NCBI GenBank assembly: GCA_900541665.1
Contig: UQKV01000004.1
Coordinates: 22,816 to 86,815 of the forward strand
DNA from: an uncultured Collinsella sp.
GTDB taxonomy: Bacteria > Actinomycetota > Coriobacteriia > Coriobacteriales > Coriobacteriaceae
DNA: 64,000 bases
Direction: 5' to 3'
Below are positions 45,848 to 53,763 of the stretch, in pieces; position 1 is the stretch's first letter, and the number at the start of each line of letters is the position of its first letter. A program made the translations under genes and the position numbers. Under the pieces are notes generated by a model. It was given only the letters and a program-made list of their open reading frames with translations. It ran no database searches and was not told the origin of the DNA.

Positions 45848-47983
45848 GTGGCAAAAAAGCCCCAGGACGCTCAGCACAACCAGCACGGCAAGCATGCCCA
45901 GCGCGGCCAGCAGCAAAAGCGCGGTGGCAAGGCCCAGGGCTCACGCCCCGCGCATACCCCGGCTGCGCCCGTCCGCCCCTGGCGTCCGAGCCGCGATAAG
46001 TTCCTCCCTGTCAGCCGCGCCGACATGGATGCGCGCGGCTGGGACCAGTGCGACTTTGTCTACATCTGCGGTGACGCCTACGTGGACCATCCCAGCTTTG
46101 GCATGGCTATCATCAGCCGCGTCCTCGACGCGCACGGCTACAAGGTGGGCATCATCTGCCAACCCGACTGGACCGACCCCGCCAGCATCACGGTGCTCGG
46201 CGAGCCGCGCCTGGGCTTTCTCGTCAGTGCCGGCAATATGGACTCCATGGTCAACCACTATTCGGTGACCAAGCACCGCCGCCACACCGACGCCTATACC
46301 CCCGGTGGTGAGGAGGGGCACCGTCCCAACCGTGCCGTCACGGTCTACGGCAACCTCATCCGCCAGACGTTCAAGGACGCTCCCATCATTATCGGCGGCA
46401 TCGAGGCGAGTCTGCGTCGCCTGGCCCACTATGACTACTGGCAGGACAAGCTCAAGCGCTCGGTACTGCTCGACTCAGGCGCCGACATCCTCATCTACGG
46501 CATGGGCGAGCACGCGATCGTCGAGATCGCTGACGCGCTCGACGCGGGACTGCCCGTCGATCAGATTACCTATATCAACGGCACCGTCTACCGCACAGGC
46601 TCGCTCGACGAGGTCTACGACTACGACCTGCTGCCCAGCTGGGACGACCTTGTCGCCGACAAGCTCAACTACGCGCGCAGCTTTAACGTGCAGCAGCAGA
46701 ACATGGACCCCATCACCGGGCATCGCCTGGTAGAGCCCTACCCCAACAGCGTCTATGTGGTGCAGAACCCGCCGTCGGCGACGCTCACCACCGACGAGAT
46801 GGACGAGGTGGCCGAACTCCCCTACGCACGCGATTGGCATCCCGATTACGATGCGGCGGGCGGCGTGCCGGCCTTTGCCGAGATCAAGTTTTCCATTAGC
46901 TCCAACCGCGGCTGTTTTGGCGAGTGCTCGTTTTGCGCCCTCACCTTCCACCAGGGCCGCGTGCTGCAAATGCGCAGCCACGACTCGATCATGCGCGAGG
47001 CCGAGCTGCTCACGCGCGATCCCGAGTTTAAGGGCTACATCAACGACGTGGGTGGGCCGACGGCCAACTTTAGCCGCCCTGCCTGCGACAAGCAGCTCAA
47101 GCACGGCGTGTGCAAGACCAAGCGCTGTCTATGGCCGAGCGTGTGCAAGAACATGGTGGTCGACGAGAGCGGCTACACGCAGCTGTTGCGCGACCTGCGC
47201 CAGCTGCCGGGCGTCAAAAAGGTCTTCGTGCGCAGCGGCATCCGCTTTGACTACACCATGGCAGATGCCTCGGACGAGTTTTTGCGCGAGCTGCTGGAAC
47301 ACCATGTCTCGGGCCAGCTCCGCGTGGCACCCGAGCACGTGAGCGACGCGGTGCTGTCTGTGATGGGAAAACCGAGCCGAGCCGTCTACGATGCGTTCTG
47401 TCGCAAATTTGAGCGCTTGAACCGTGAATACGGACTTAAGCAGTACGTGGTGCCGTACCTAATCTCGAGCCATCCCGGCTCGACCATGAAGGAAGCTGTG
47501 GACCTTGCCGAGGCCGTGCGCGACATGGGCTATATGCCCGAGCAAGTGCAGGACTTCTACCCCACGCCGTCCACCATGTCGACCTGCATGTACTACACCG
47601 GCGTGGACCCACGCACCATGAAGCCGATCTATGTGGCACGCGACCCGCACGAGAAGGCCATGCAGCGCGCGCTCATCCAGTATCGCAAGCCCGAGAACTA
47701 CAAGCTCGTGCGCGAAGCACTGGAAAAGGCCGGGCGTCGTGACCTGATCGGCTATACAAAGCATTGTCTGATTCGCCCCGTGCCGCCACGCCCGGGCGAG
47801 ACGTCTGCTGGCGGTGGGCATGGCACCGGCAAGAAGGGCGGCAAGGCCCACGGTGGCGCCGCCGGCAAGGGGCCCAAGGGCAGCAAGGGCCACGGCGGCA
47901 TGTCGCGCGCACAGAACACCGCGGGCCGCAACCGTGCGGCCCAGGGGCGTCAGGGCGCCAACGGCGGCGGACGCCGCAACTAG
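45848..47983 (+). CDS. YgiQ family radical SAM protein
   Basis: The 711-residue protein begins with a basic low-complexity stretch. It then has the UPF0313/YgiQ N-terminal domain (CDFVYICGDAYVDHPSFGMA) and a radical SAM core with the cluster motif CFGECSFCALTFHQGR (C-x3-C-x2-C). Conserved segments YINDVGGPTANFSRPACDKQ and LRVAPEHVSDAVLSVMGKPS follow. The C-terminal 70 residues are Gly/Lys/His-rich. The start is a GTG at 45848 with GGGAGG immediately upstream; longer frames have no ribosome site. The chemical reaction of YgiQ proteins is unknown. A 12-bp direct repeat (GGCCAGCCGGCG, 47993 and 48011) follows the stop. Confidence 0.92.
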   Translation: MAKKPQDAQHNQHGKHAQRGQQQKRGGKAQGSRPAHTPAAPVRPWRPSRDKFLPVSRADMDARGWDQCDFVYICGDAYVDHPSFGMAIISRVLDAHGYKVGIICQPDWTDPASITVLGEPRLGFLVSAGNMDSMVNHYSVTKHRRHTDAYTPGGEEGHRPNRAVTVYGNLIRQTFKDAPIIIGGIEASLRRLAHYDYWQDKLKRSVLLDSGADILIYGMGEHAIVEIADALDAGLPVDQITYINGTVYRTGSLDEVYDYDLLPSWDDLVADKLNYARSFNVQQQNMDPITGHRLVEPYPNSVYVVQNPPSATLTTDEMDEVAELPYARDWHPDYDAAGGVPAFAEIKFSISSNRGCFGECSFCALTFHQGRVLQMRSHDSIMREAELLTRDPEFKGYINDVGGPTANFSRPACDKQLKHGVCKTKRCLWPSVCKNMVVDESGYTQLLRDLRQLPGVKKVFVRSGIRFDYTMADASDEFLRELLEHHVSGQLRVAPEHVSDAVLSVMGKPSRAVYDAFCRKFERLNREYGLKQYVVPYLISSHPGSTMKEAVDLAEAVRDMGYMPEQVQDFYPTPSTMSTCMYYTGVDPRTMKPIYVARDPHEKAMQRALIQYRKPENYKLVREALEKAGRRDLIGYTKHCLIRPVPPRPGETSAGGGHGTGKKGGKAHGGAAGKGPKGSKGHGGMSRAQNTAGRNRAAQGRQGANGGGRRN

Positions 47984-48041
47984 CGTGGCGAGGGCCAGCC
48001 GGCGTCTCTTGGCCAGCCGGCGCCCCTTCATCGGCCCAGGC

Positions 48042-48144
48042 GTGTTTTCCCTAGGGGGAACACACTTAGGCTGTCTCTAGCCGTGATTTCCCTAGGGAGA
48101 ACACGTTCAGACGCACCTAACCGTGTTTTCCTTAAGGGAATCAC
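48042..48144. repeat. Three regularly spaced 22-bp palindromes
   Basis: Near-palindromic units start at 48042, 48083 and 48123, that is 41 and 40 bp apart. Consensus GTG(T/A)TTTCC(C/T)TA then (G/A)GG(G/A)(G/A)A(A/T)CAC. The DNA between them is unrelated. The array lies between the convergent stops of YgiQ and the CPBP protease. Confidence 0.85.
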
Positions 48145-48146
48145 AT

Positions 48147-49049
48147 TTACTGACGGGAGCGAGCCAGCTGGCACGTCAGCTTGAGCGACCGCATCGCCTC
48201 TACCAGCACAAAGCCGGCGATACCAACCGTGACCGCCACGTCGAGCGGTGTGTTCACAAACCAGAGCAACGTCATGAGATACGACCCGGCATTAAAGGCA
48301 AAGTGCAGCAGGATCGTGTAGCGAAGCTTTCCGGTCGTCACGAGCACCCAACCAAAAATGAGGCCGGCAGCGCCCGCATAGCAACCCTGCACCCAGTTCA
48401 TGTGCATAAAGCCGAAGATCGCCGCCTGCAGCACAATCGCCGCGGCGATACCACAGTTACTCGGGGCCGCCCAGGGCACCATGGCGCCGTCTTGCGGTCG
48501 CACGAGACGTCGGCGCTTCCAAAGTGGGCGGCACTGCGGGTTAAACGCTCGGAGCGAAAACTCAAAAATAATGCCGCGCACCAGCAACTCCTCGCAAAAC
48601 GGAGCGCCGAGCACCGTGGTCAGGACGGCGAGATAGCTGGTGTCGCCCATGCCTGTTTCCTCGACAAGTTCACTGTAATCGGCCGCGACCTCGGGCAACA
48701 ATGACAGTACGGCGTCGGTCACGTAGCCAACGACCACCTGCAGTGCCAAGCCGATCACGATAACGCAGGCAATGCGCTTCCACGCGCTACGCACTCCCCC
48801 GCCAAGCGGACGCTCACCTTGCCAGCGCGCGATAAACGACCGCGGCCACAAATAACGCCACCATAGCAGCGCCATCAAAAACGACGCCGTCTGAGCGACG
48901 GCTTGAAACCATTGAATATCGAGGTTGTCGATCGGGAAACCCGTCAGCGCCCACACGATGTCCAGCACGGAGAACAAAACCATGCTCAGGACAATATCGG
49001 CAGCGACGACGCCAAAACAGGCAAGCGCCCAAACCAGCGCATTGAGCAT
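48147..49049 (-). CDS. CPBP family intramembrane metalloprotease
   Basis: The 300-residue membrane protein has about eight hydrophobic segments. It carries the Abi/CAAX-protease motifs: EELLVRGIIFEFSLR (EExxxR) near residue 160, FGFMHMNWVQGCYAGA (His) near 215 and LLHFAFNAGSYL (HxxxN) near 253. Such proteins resemble type II CAAX prenyl endopeptidases; in bacteria they are linked to peptide immunity or signalling. The ATG at 49049 has GGAGG 5 bases upstream. No bacteriocin gene is nearby. A stretch of charged residues between the first and second motifs is longer than usual. Confidence 0.88.
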   Translation of the reverse strand: MLNALVWALACFGVVAADIVLSMVLFSVLDIVWALTGFPIDNLDIQWFQAVAQTASFLMALLWWRYLWPRSFIARWQGERPLGGGVRSAWKRIACVIVIGLALQVVVGYVTDAVLSLLPEVAADYSELVEETGMGDTSYLAVLTTVLGAPFCEELLVRGIIFEFSLRAFNPQCRPLWKRRRLVRPQDGAMVPWAAPSNCGIAAAIVLQAAIFGFMHMNWVQGCYAGAAGLIFGWVLVTTGKLRYTILLHFAFNAGSYLMTLLWFVNTPLDVAVTVGIAGFVLVEAMRSLKLTCQLARSRQ

Positions 49050-49062
49050 GCCGACCTCCTCC

Positions 49063-49116
49063 CAACGACTAGTCATTGGGGACGTTCTTCAACGACTAGC
49101 TGTTGGGGACAGTCTT
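49063..49116. repeat. Tandem 27-bp direct repeat with TTGGGGAC core
   Basis: Units 49063-49089 and 49090-49116 match at 22 of 27 positions and share CAACGACTAG and TTGGGGAC. The repeat encodes the last residues of the antitoxin-like frame and overlaps the upstream region of the CPBP gene. The TTGGGGAC core recurs in the palindrome at 60620. Confidence 0.8.
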
Positions 49117-49294
49117 TGCCAAAGGCCCCGCTGGGCGAAATGTCGAACGGAAAGGTGCCGCAGCGATTGAAGGCGGCGATGAACATGCGGATGGCGTTGG
49201 ACGGCGTGGTGCCTACGAGTTGGGTTGCCGCCGCGAAGGCCGCCTTTTCCTCGGGCAAGACCTTCGCGACAACCGGGGTCATGTGTTCTGCCAT
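49073..49294 (-). CDS. Orphan RelB/DinJ-type antitoxin, C-terminus altered
   Basis: The 73-residue protein begins MAEHMTPVVAKVLPEEKAAF and continues with the ribbon-helix-helix pattern of DinJ/RelB antitoxins (LVGTTPSNAIRMFIAAFNRC, then GTFPFDISPSGAF). The last dozen residues (CPQQLVVEERPQ) are encoded by the tandem repeat at 49063-49116. No toxin gene of the RelE/YafQ type follows: the CPBP protease gene lies immediately downstream. AAGGAAG lies about 4 bases before the ATG. It looks like a remnant of a toxin-antitoxin pair cut by repeat insertion, or a solitary regulator. Confidence 0.7.
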   Translation of the reverse strand: MAEHMTPVVAKVLPEEKAAFAAATQLVGTTPSNAIRMFIAAFNRCGTFPFDISPSGAFGKDCPQQLVVEERPQ

Positions 49295-49510
49295 GGCGCT
49301 TCCTTTTTGAAACGACGGTGGTGCGGATAGATGCGGGCCACGCGGCTGGGCGACGGGCTGTGAAGGCAACCCGATTGGCCCGCATCTGGAGTTTGTTTCT
49401 ACTGCGTTGGTATTACTTGGTAATCCTAAGTATTACCCCGCAGATAGAATACCATATCCAACCCTATGGGGACGGAGAAAAAACGGATCATTTTGTTGCT
49501 GAGTAAGTAT

Positions 49511-50890
49511 TTAGAGCGTGATGATGTCCGAGATATTGAGGGCCTGAGCGTCGACGGCATCGTGCGTAGCAAGCAACAGCATGCGGCCGTCGAGCAAGTC
49601 GAGCACAACCTCGGCGCATGCGTCGCGCGCAGCGGTATCTAGGCCGGTAAAGGGCTCGTCCAGAATCACTGCGCCGCCCGGACACAGCAGGGCTCGGGCA
49701 ATCTCGACGCGACGGCGCTGCCCGCCCGAGAGCTCGGCCACACGAGCATGCACATCGACCCCCGGCACCAGCAGGCGCAACAGGGCCGCGGCACTCGAGG
49801 CGTCCACGCGCGCGTCGGCGCACACCAGCACGTTATCCAAAGCCGAGGCGCCCTCTACCAGGCGCACATCCTGAAACACCATGGAGCACGGCGCGCACTC
49901 CCCCGCCGCCAGCGCAAGCAGCGTCGACTTGCCCACGCCCGAGGTGCCCATCACGCAGGCGCGCCCACCGTCGGGCACACGAAGCACCAGTCCGTCGAGC
50001 GCCGGAGCCCAGGGAGCGCGATCGCCCACGGCGAGCGCAAGCTCCGCAGCAGCCCTGCCGCCAGCAGAGCCGCCTGCACGTTCGCGAGGACAACGCCCAT
50101 GCGCCCGCACAGCAGCACGCCATGCTGCGGGCCCCGAAGCCCGCAGCAGCCACACCAGCACGCGCTCGCATGCCCACGATGCCGCCACGACCAACACGGT
50201 CCACGCCAGCAGGTCAGCCGTCTCAATCAAAAGCTTTGCCTGATAGATGCGCTCACCCACGGTGCCCACCGCCATGCCGATCAGCTCCGCCGCCACGCCG
50301 GCCTTCCAGCTCATGCCGATCACGGCACGGGCGCACGAAAGCACAAACGGTAGGACTTCGCGCCAGGTATGGGCGCAAAACAGGCGCCAGCCGCGCACGC
50401 CATGCAGACGGAACATCTGCTCCAGCGGTTTATTCACCTGTGCCAAGCCCTCGGCCAGCGAAAAATACACGCCCGGCAGCGCCATCAAAAAGACCGCGGC
50501 GATGCTCACGCGCGCCGATCCCAACCAAATAAGCAGCAGGACCACCACGCAGGCAACCGGCGTCGCCTTAACAAACGAAAGCGCCGGAGCCACCAAGCGG
50601 GCAAACGCCCGCGAGCGCGACGAAATTCCGGCCAGCAAACCACCGCACACCGCGGCAAGCGCCAAACCGCCTAGAATCCGCGCACCCGAGCCCGCCAGAA
50701 TCGCCCACGTGCCGGCATCGCATACCAGTCGCAGCAACGCCACCACGACAGCGCCCGGCCCCGGCAAAATCAACGGCTGCGCCACGAGACCCGCCACCAG
50801 CACCCACACGGCAAGCCAAAAGGCGGCGACGGCACCTGCTGCCGCCACCGCCTTCATACGCTCTGTCATTTGTCGAGCAAACGCACGCAC
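49511..50890 (-). CDS. ABC transporter permease fused to a compact ATPase domain
   Basis: One 459-residue chain joins two parts usually made separately. Residues of about 15-255 form an SsuC/TauC-like permease with the cytoplasmic loop EQMFRLHGVRGWRLFCAHTW and AVIGMSWKAGVAAELIG. Residues of about 285-459 form an ABC ATPase: Walker A GTSGVGKST (315-323), Q-loop Gln340, signature LSGGQRRR (387-394), Walker B VILDEPF (408-414) and switch His443. Only about 18 residues separate Walker A from the Q-loop, against about 40 in usual ATPases, so the beta subdomain is largely missing. The GTG at 50890 follows the binding-protein stop by 3 bases. The transporter imports an unknown small anion or metabolite and is the last gene of the hydrogenase operon. 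Confidence 0.85.
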   Translation of the reverse strand: MRAFARQMTERMKAVAAAGAVAAFWLAVWVLVAGLVAQPLILPGPGAVVVALLRLVCDAGTWAILAGSGARILGGLALAAVCGGLLAGISSRSRAFARLVAPALSFVKATPVACVVVLLLIWLGSARVSIAAVFLMALPGVYFSLAEGLAQVNKPLEQMFRLHGVRGWRLFCAHTWREVLPFVLSCARAVIGMSWKAGVAAELIGMAVGTVGERIYQAKLLIETADLLAWTVLVVAASWACERVLVWLLRASGPAAWRAAVRAHGRCPRERAGGSAGGRAAAELALAVGDRAPWAPALDGLVLRVPDGGRACVMGTSGVGKSTLLALAAGECAPCSMVFQDVRLVEGASALDNVLVCADARVDASSAAALLRLLVPGVDVHARVAELSGGQRRRVEIARALLCPGGAVILDEPFTGLDTAARDACAEVVLDLLDGRMLLLATHDAVDAQALNISDIITL

Positions 50891-50893
50891 GGG

Positions 50894-51949
50894 CTACTCC
50901 ATGTAGTAGAAATCATCGGCCGGGAGCTTGCCGCCCACGGCGCTCGCGTCCGCATCGGCCAGCACCTTCAGGTACCCACCGAGCGCCGCCTTCATATCCT
51001 TCCCTGTCTGGCAGACAAGCATGCACCCGGGAATCGCCTTCTCGGCGATCTTGGCGTTATCCACGATGCCCGCATCGACCACGGCCTGCGCCCAGTCCGC
51101 CGGCGCCGCGTTCACGGCCTCAACGCTCGCAGCATGGCAGCTCAGGAATTCCGCCACGGCCTCGGGATGCTCCTCGGCAAAGGCACGGCGCACCACGGTC
51201 ACACCCGTCAGCAAGCGCGAGCCCGTGTCTCCTGCCAGCTCGTCCCACACATCGGTCAGGCTCACCGGTGCCGACAGCTTGCCCTCGCTCTTGGCGATGG
51301 CCGCCGTCTTGAACGGCTCGGGTAGCACGCCCACGGCAGTCGGGTCGACAAGCAGAGCCGAGAGCACCTCGGCAGGCTCGCTCTTAAACTCGAGCGTCAC
51401 CTGACCGGCCAAGCCCGCGCGCTCCAGCAGGTAGTTCATAACGTACTCCGGCGTGGCGCCCTTGCCCGTCATATAGACGGTATGGCCCGCCAGATCGCCA
51501 AACGAGGCCACACTCGCGTCGCCCGTCACAACGTTCAGCACGCCCAGCGTGTTGATGTCGATGACCTGCACCGCGCCCTCGGTCTTGTTGTAGAGCACGC
51601 TCGCCACGTTGGCGGGCACTAGGGCGATATCGACATCGCCCTGAATGACCTTGGGCACGATCTCGTCGGCAGCAGTGTTGATCGCAAAGTCGAACTCATT
51701 GTCCGTCTCGCCATCGGCCGCCTGATCCATAAACTGCACCAGGCCGATCGACGTCGGCCCCTTGAGCGAGGCGACATGCACCTCGACCGGCTCTGCGGCG
51801 GCACTGACGCCGTCCGCGGCAGCCGAGCCTGCAGCAGACCCGGCCCCCGCGGCCCCGCCGCCACAGCCCGCGAGCGCAAGTGACAGGGCGCCCGCGGCGA
51901 GCGCCGAGGCAAACCCCCGGCGCGACATTTCAAAATCAAACGCGCGCAT
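50894..51949 (-). CDS. ABC transporter substrate-binding lipoprotein (SsuA/TauA/NMT1-like)
   Basis: The 351-residue protein has a twin-arginine-like N-terminus (MSRRGFASALAAGALSLALA) ending in a lipobox (LAGC), then a Gly/Ala-rich linker. The mature part follows the nitrate/sulfonate/taurine binding-protein pattern: VEVHVASLKGPTSIGLVQFM, GDVDIALVPANVASVLYN, AGHTVYMTGKGATPEYVMNY and VVRRAFAEEHPEAVAEFLS. The ATG lies 2 bases after the hydrogenase stop. With the fused permease-ATPase it forms a full importer. The ligand is unknown; the link to a hydrogenase suggests a redox metabolite or cofactor precursor, but that is speculation. Confidence 0.88.
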   Translation of the reverse strand: MRAFDFEMSRRGFASALAAGALSLALAGCGGGAAGAGSAAGSAAADGVSAAAEPVEVHVASLKGPTSIGLVQFMDQAADGETDNEFDFAINTAADEIVPKVIQGDVDIALVPANVASVLYNKTEGAVQVIDINTLGVLNVVTGDASVASFGDLAGHTVYMTGKGATPEYVMNYLLERAGLAGQVTLEFKSEPAEVLSALLVDPTAVGVLPEPFKTAAIAKSEGKLSAPVSLTDVWDELAGDTGSRLLTGVTVVRRAFAEEHPEAVAEFLSCHAASVEAVNAAPADWAQAVVDAGIVDNAKIAEKAIPGCMLVCQTGKDMKAALGGYLKVLADADASAVGGKLPADDFYYME

Positions 51950-51951
51950 CG

Positions 51952-53763
51952 CTAGCACGTCCCCTCGTTAGGCATCGTCCATGCGTGATGGTCGGTATGC
52001 AGCAGCTCCTCGGCCAGCGGCGAGAGCGGCTCGCCCAAGAACTCGCGATAGCACGCCTGGACATCGGGATTCTCGTGCGAGAAGCGAATCTCGGCGTTCG
52101 CATCGAGGCCCCAGAGCACCTGGCCACGCTCGGCAGCCAGCTCGCAACCGTCGTGGATGGGCTGACCGCCACCACCGACGCAGCCGCCGGGGCACGCCAT
52201 GACCTCGACAAAGTCATAGCTCACACGACCGTCGCGAATTGCGTCGAGCAGGCGGGCGGCATTGCCCAGCCCGTGTGCCACGGCGACGCGCACCTTGGTG
52301 CCATCGATATCGGCCACGGCTTCCTTCCAGCCGTCCAGGCCGCGCACGTCGGTAAAGAAATCGGCGTCGGGGTTCTTGCCCGTCACCAGGTAATAGGCCG
52401 AGCGCACGGCGGCCTCCATCACGCCGCCCGTGGCGCCAAAGATCACACCCGCGCCTGTGCCAAAGCCCAGCGGCGTATCGAGCGGCTCCTCAACCAGCGT
52501 GTCCACGCTCACGTGGCTCGCGCGGATCATGCGCACCATCTCGCGCACCGTCAGCGCAACGTCCACATCGGGTGCGCCGCCCTCGCCCACCATGCTCGGC
52601 AGCGCGCACTCAGCCTTCTTGGCCGTGCACGGCATCACGGACACCACGAACAAGCGCTCGGGCTCCACGCCCAGCACCTTGGCGTAGTATGTCTTGGCGA
52701 TGGCGCCGAACATCTGCTGCGGCGACTTGGACGTAGACAGGCTGTCGACAAACTCCGGATAGCGGGCCTTCACAAAGCGCACCCAACCCGGGCAGCAGCT
52801 CGTAAACATGGGCCAGCCGCGGCCATCATCCTCACCCTTAGCGGCGGCACCCAGGCGCTCGAGCAGCTCGGAGCCCTCCTCCATAATGGTGAGGTCAGCC
52901 GAAAAATCGGTATCGAACACGTACTCAAAGCCCACGCGGCGCAGCGCACAAGCCAGGCGCTCGACGGTAGCCTCCTCGCGCGGAATGCCGAGCTCCTCGC
53001 CCCAGGCGCTGCGTACGGCAGGCGCGATCTGCACCAGCACGATCTTGTCGGGATTAGCGAGCGCGTCAAACACGGTCTCGGTATCGTCGCGCTCGCGCAG
53101 TGCGCCCGTCGGACAATGCGTAATGCACTGACCGCACGCGACGCAATCGGTCTTGCCGATCGGCGCGCGCCCGCGGGTACCCACGGCGGTATGCGTGGCG
53201 CGGTTGGTCAGGTCCCAAATCCCCAGGCCCTGCACGCTCTCGCACACCTTGATGCAGCGCATGCATTTAATGCACTTGTCGTTTTCGCGGATGATGGGAA
53301 AATCGAAATCCCAGCCCTCGCCCGCCAAATGCCTTTGATACGGCAGATAGAAAATGCCCAGGTCGTTGGCGATGGTCTGCAGGTTGCAGTTGCCGCTGCG
53401 CACGCAGCTCGTGCACTGCGAATCGTGCTGGGACAGCAGCAGCTGCACGTTGGTGCGACGGGCCTCGCGGGCCTTGGGGCTGTTGGTGTGGACCACCATG
53501 CCGTCGAGCACGTAGTTGTTGCAGGCGGCAACCAGCTGATCGCAGCCCTCAACCTCGACCACGCACACGCGGCAGCCGCCGATCTCGTTTAGATCGCGCA
53601 GGTAGCACAGGGTGGGAATCTGGATGCCGACGGACTTGGCCGCATCCAGGATCGTGGTGTGCTCGGGCACCACGACTTCGCAGTTATCGATAATGAGCCT
53701 GACCATGTTGTGCGCTCCGTTTTCGCTGTTGTCGCCGACGGTGGTTTTGTTGAGCTCTACCAT
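51952..53763 (-). CDS. [FeFe] hydrogenase catalytic subunit (HndD/HydA-like)
   Basis: The 603-residue enzyme makes or consumes H2. An N-terminal [2Fe-2S] ferredoxin domain (LCYLRDLNEIGGCRVCVVEV) is followed by a His/Cys cluster region (HDSQCTSCVRSGNCNLQ) and two [4Fe-4S] sites (CIKCMRCIKVCE, CVACGQCITHCPTGAL). The H-cluster domain has all three signatures: TSCCPGW, MPCTAKKAE and MACPGGCVGGGGQP. The ATG at 53763 overlaps the stop of the upstream oxidoreductase (ATGGTAG). A second possible start at 53706 would begin MVRLIIDN, at the usual ferredoxin boundary. The gene order suggests electrons pass between NAD(P)H and H2 through the upstream protein. Maturases are not in the window. Confidence 0.95.
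   Translation of the reverse strand: MVELNKTTVGDNSENGAHNMVRLIIDNCEVVVPEHTTILDAAKSVGIQIPTLCYLRDLNEIGGCRVCVVEVEGCDQLVAACNNYVLDGMVVHTNSPKAREARRTNVQLLLSQHDSQCTSCVRSGNCNLQTIANDLGIFYLPYQRHLAGEGWDFDFPIIRENDKCIKCMRCIKVCESVQGLGIWDLTNRATHTAVGTRGRAPIGKTDCVACGQCITHCPTGALRERDDTETVFDALANPDKIVLVQIAPAVRSAWGEELGIPREEATVERLACALRRVGFEYVFDTDFSADLTIMEEGSELLERLGAAAKGEDDGRGWPMFTSCCPGWVRFVKARYPEFVDSLSTSKSPQQMFGAIAKTYYAKVLGVEPERLFVVSVMPCTAKKAECALPSMVGEGGAPDVDVALTVREMVRMIRASHVSVDTLVEEPLDTPLGFGTGAGVIFGATGGVMEAAVRSAYYLVTGKNPDADFFTDVRGLDGWKEAVADIDGTKVRVAVAHGLGNAARLLDAIRDGRVSYDFVEVMACPGGCVGGGGQPIHDGCELAAERGQVLWGLDANAEIRFSHENPDVQACYREFLGEPLSPLAEELLHTDHHAWTMPNEGTC

Noticed and set aside
48042..48144. CRISPR array
   Set aside because: Only three short units that are palindromic and imperfect, spacers under 20 bases, and no cas genes.
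48042..48144. ParB parS sites
   Set aside because: The flanks share TGTTT-like ends, but the centre does not match the standard parS 16-mer.
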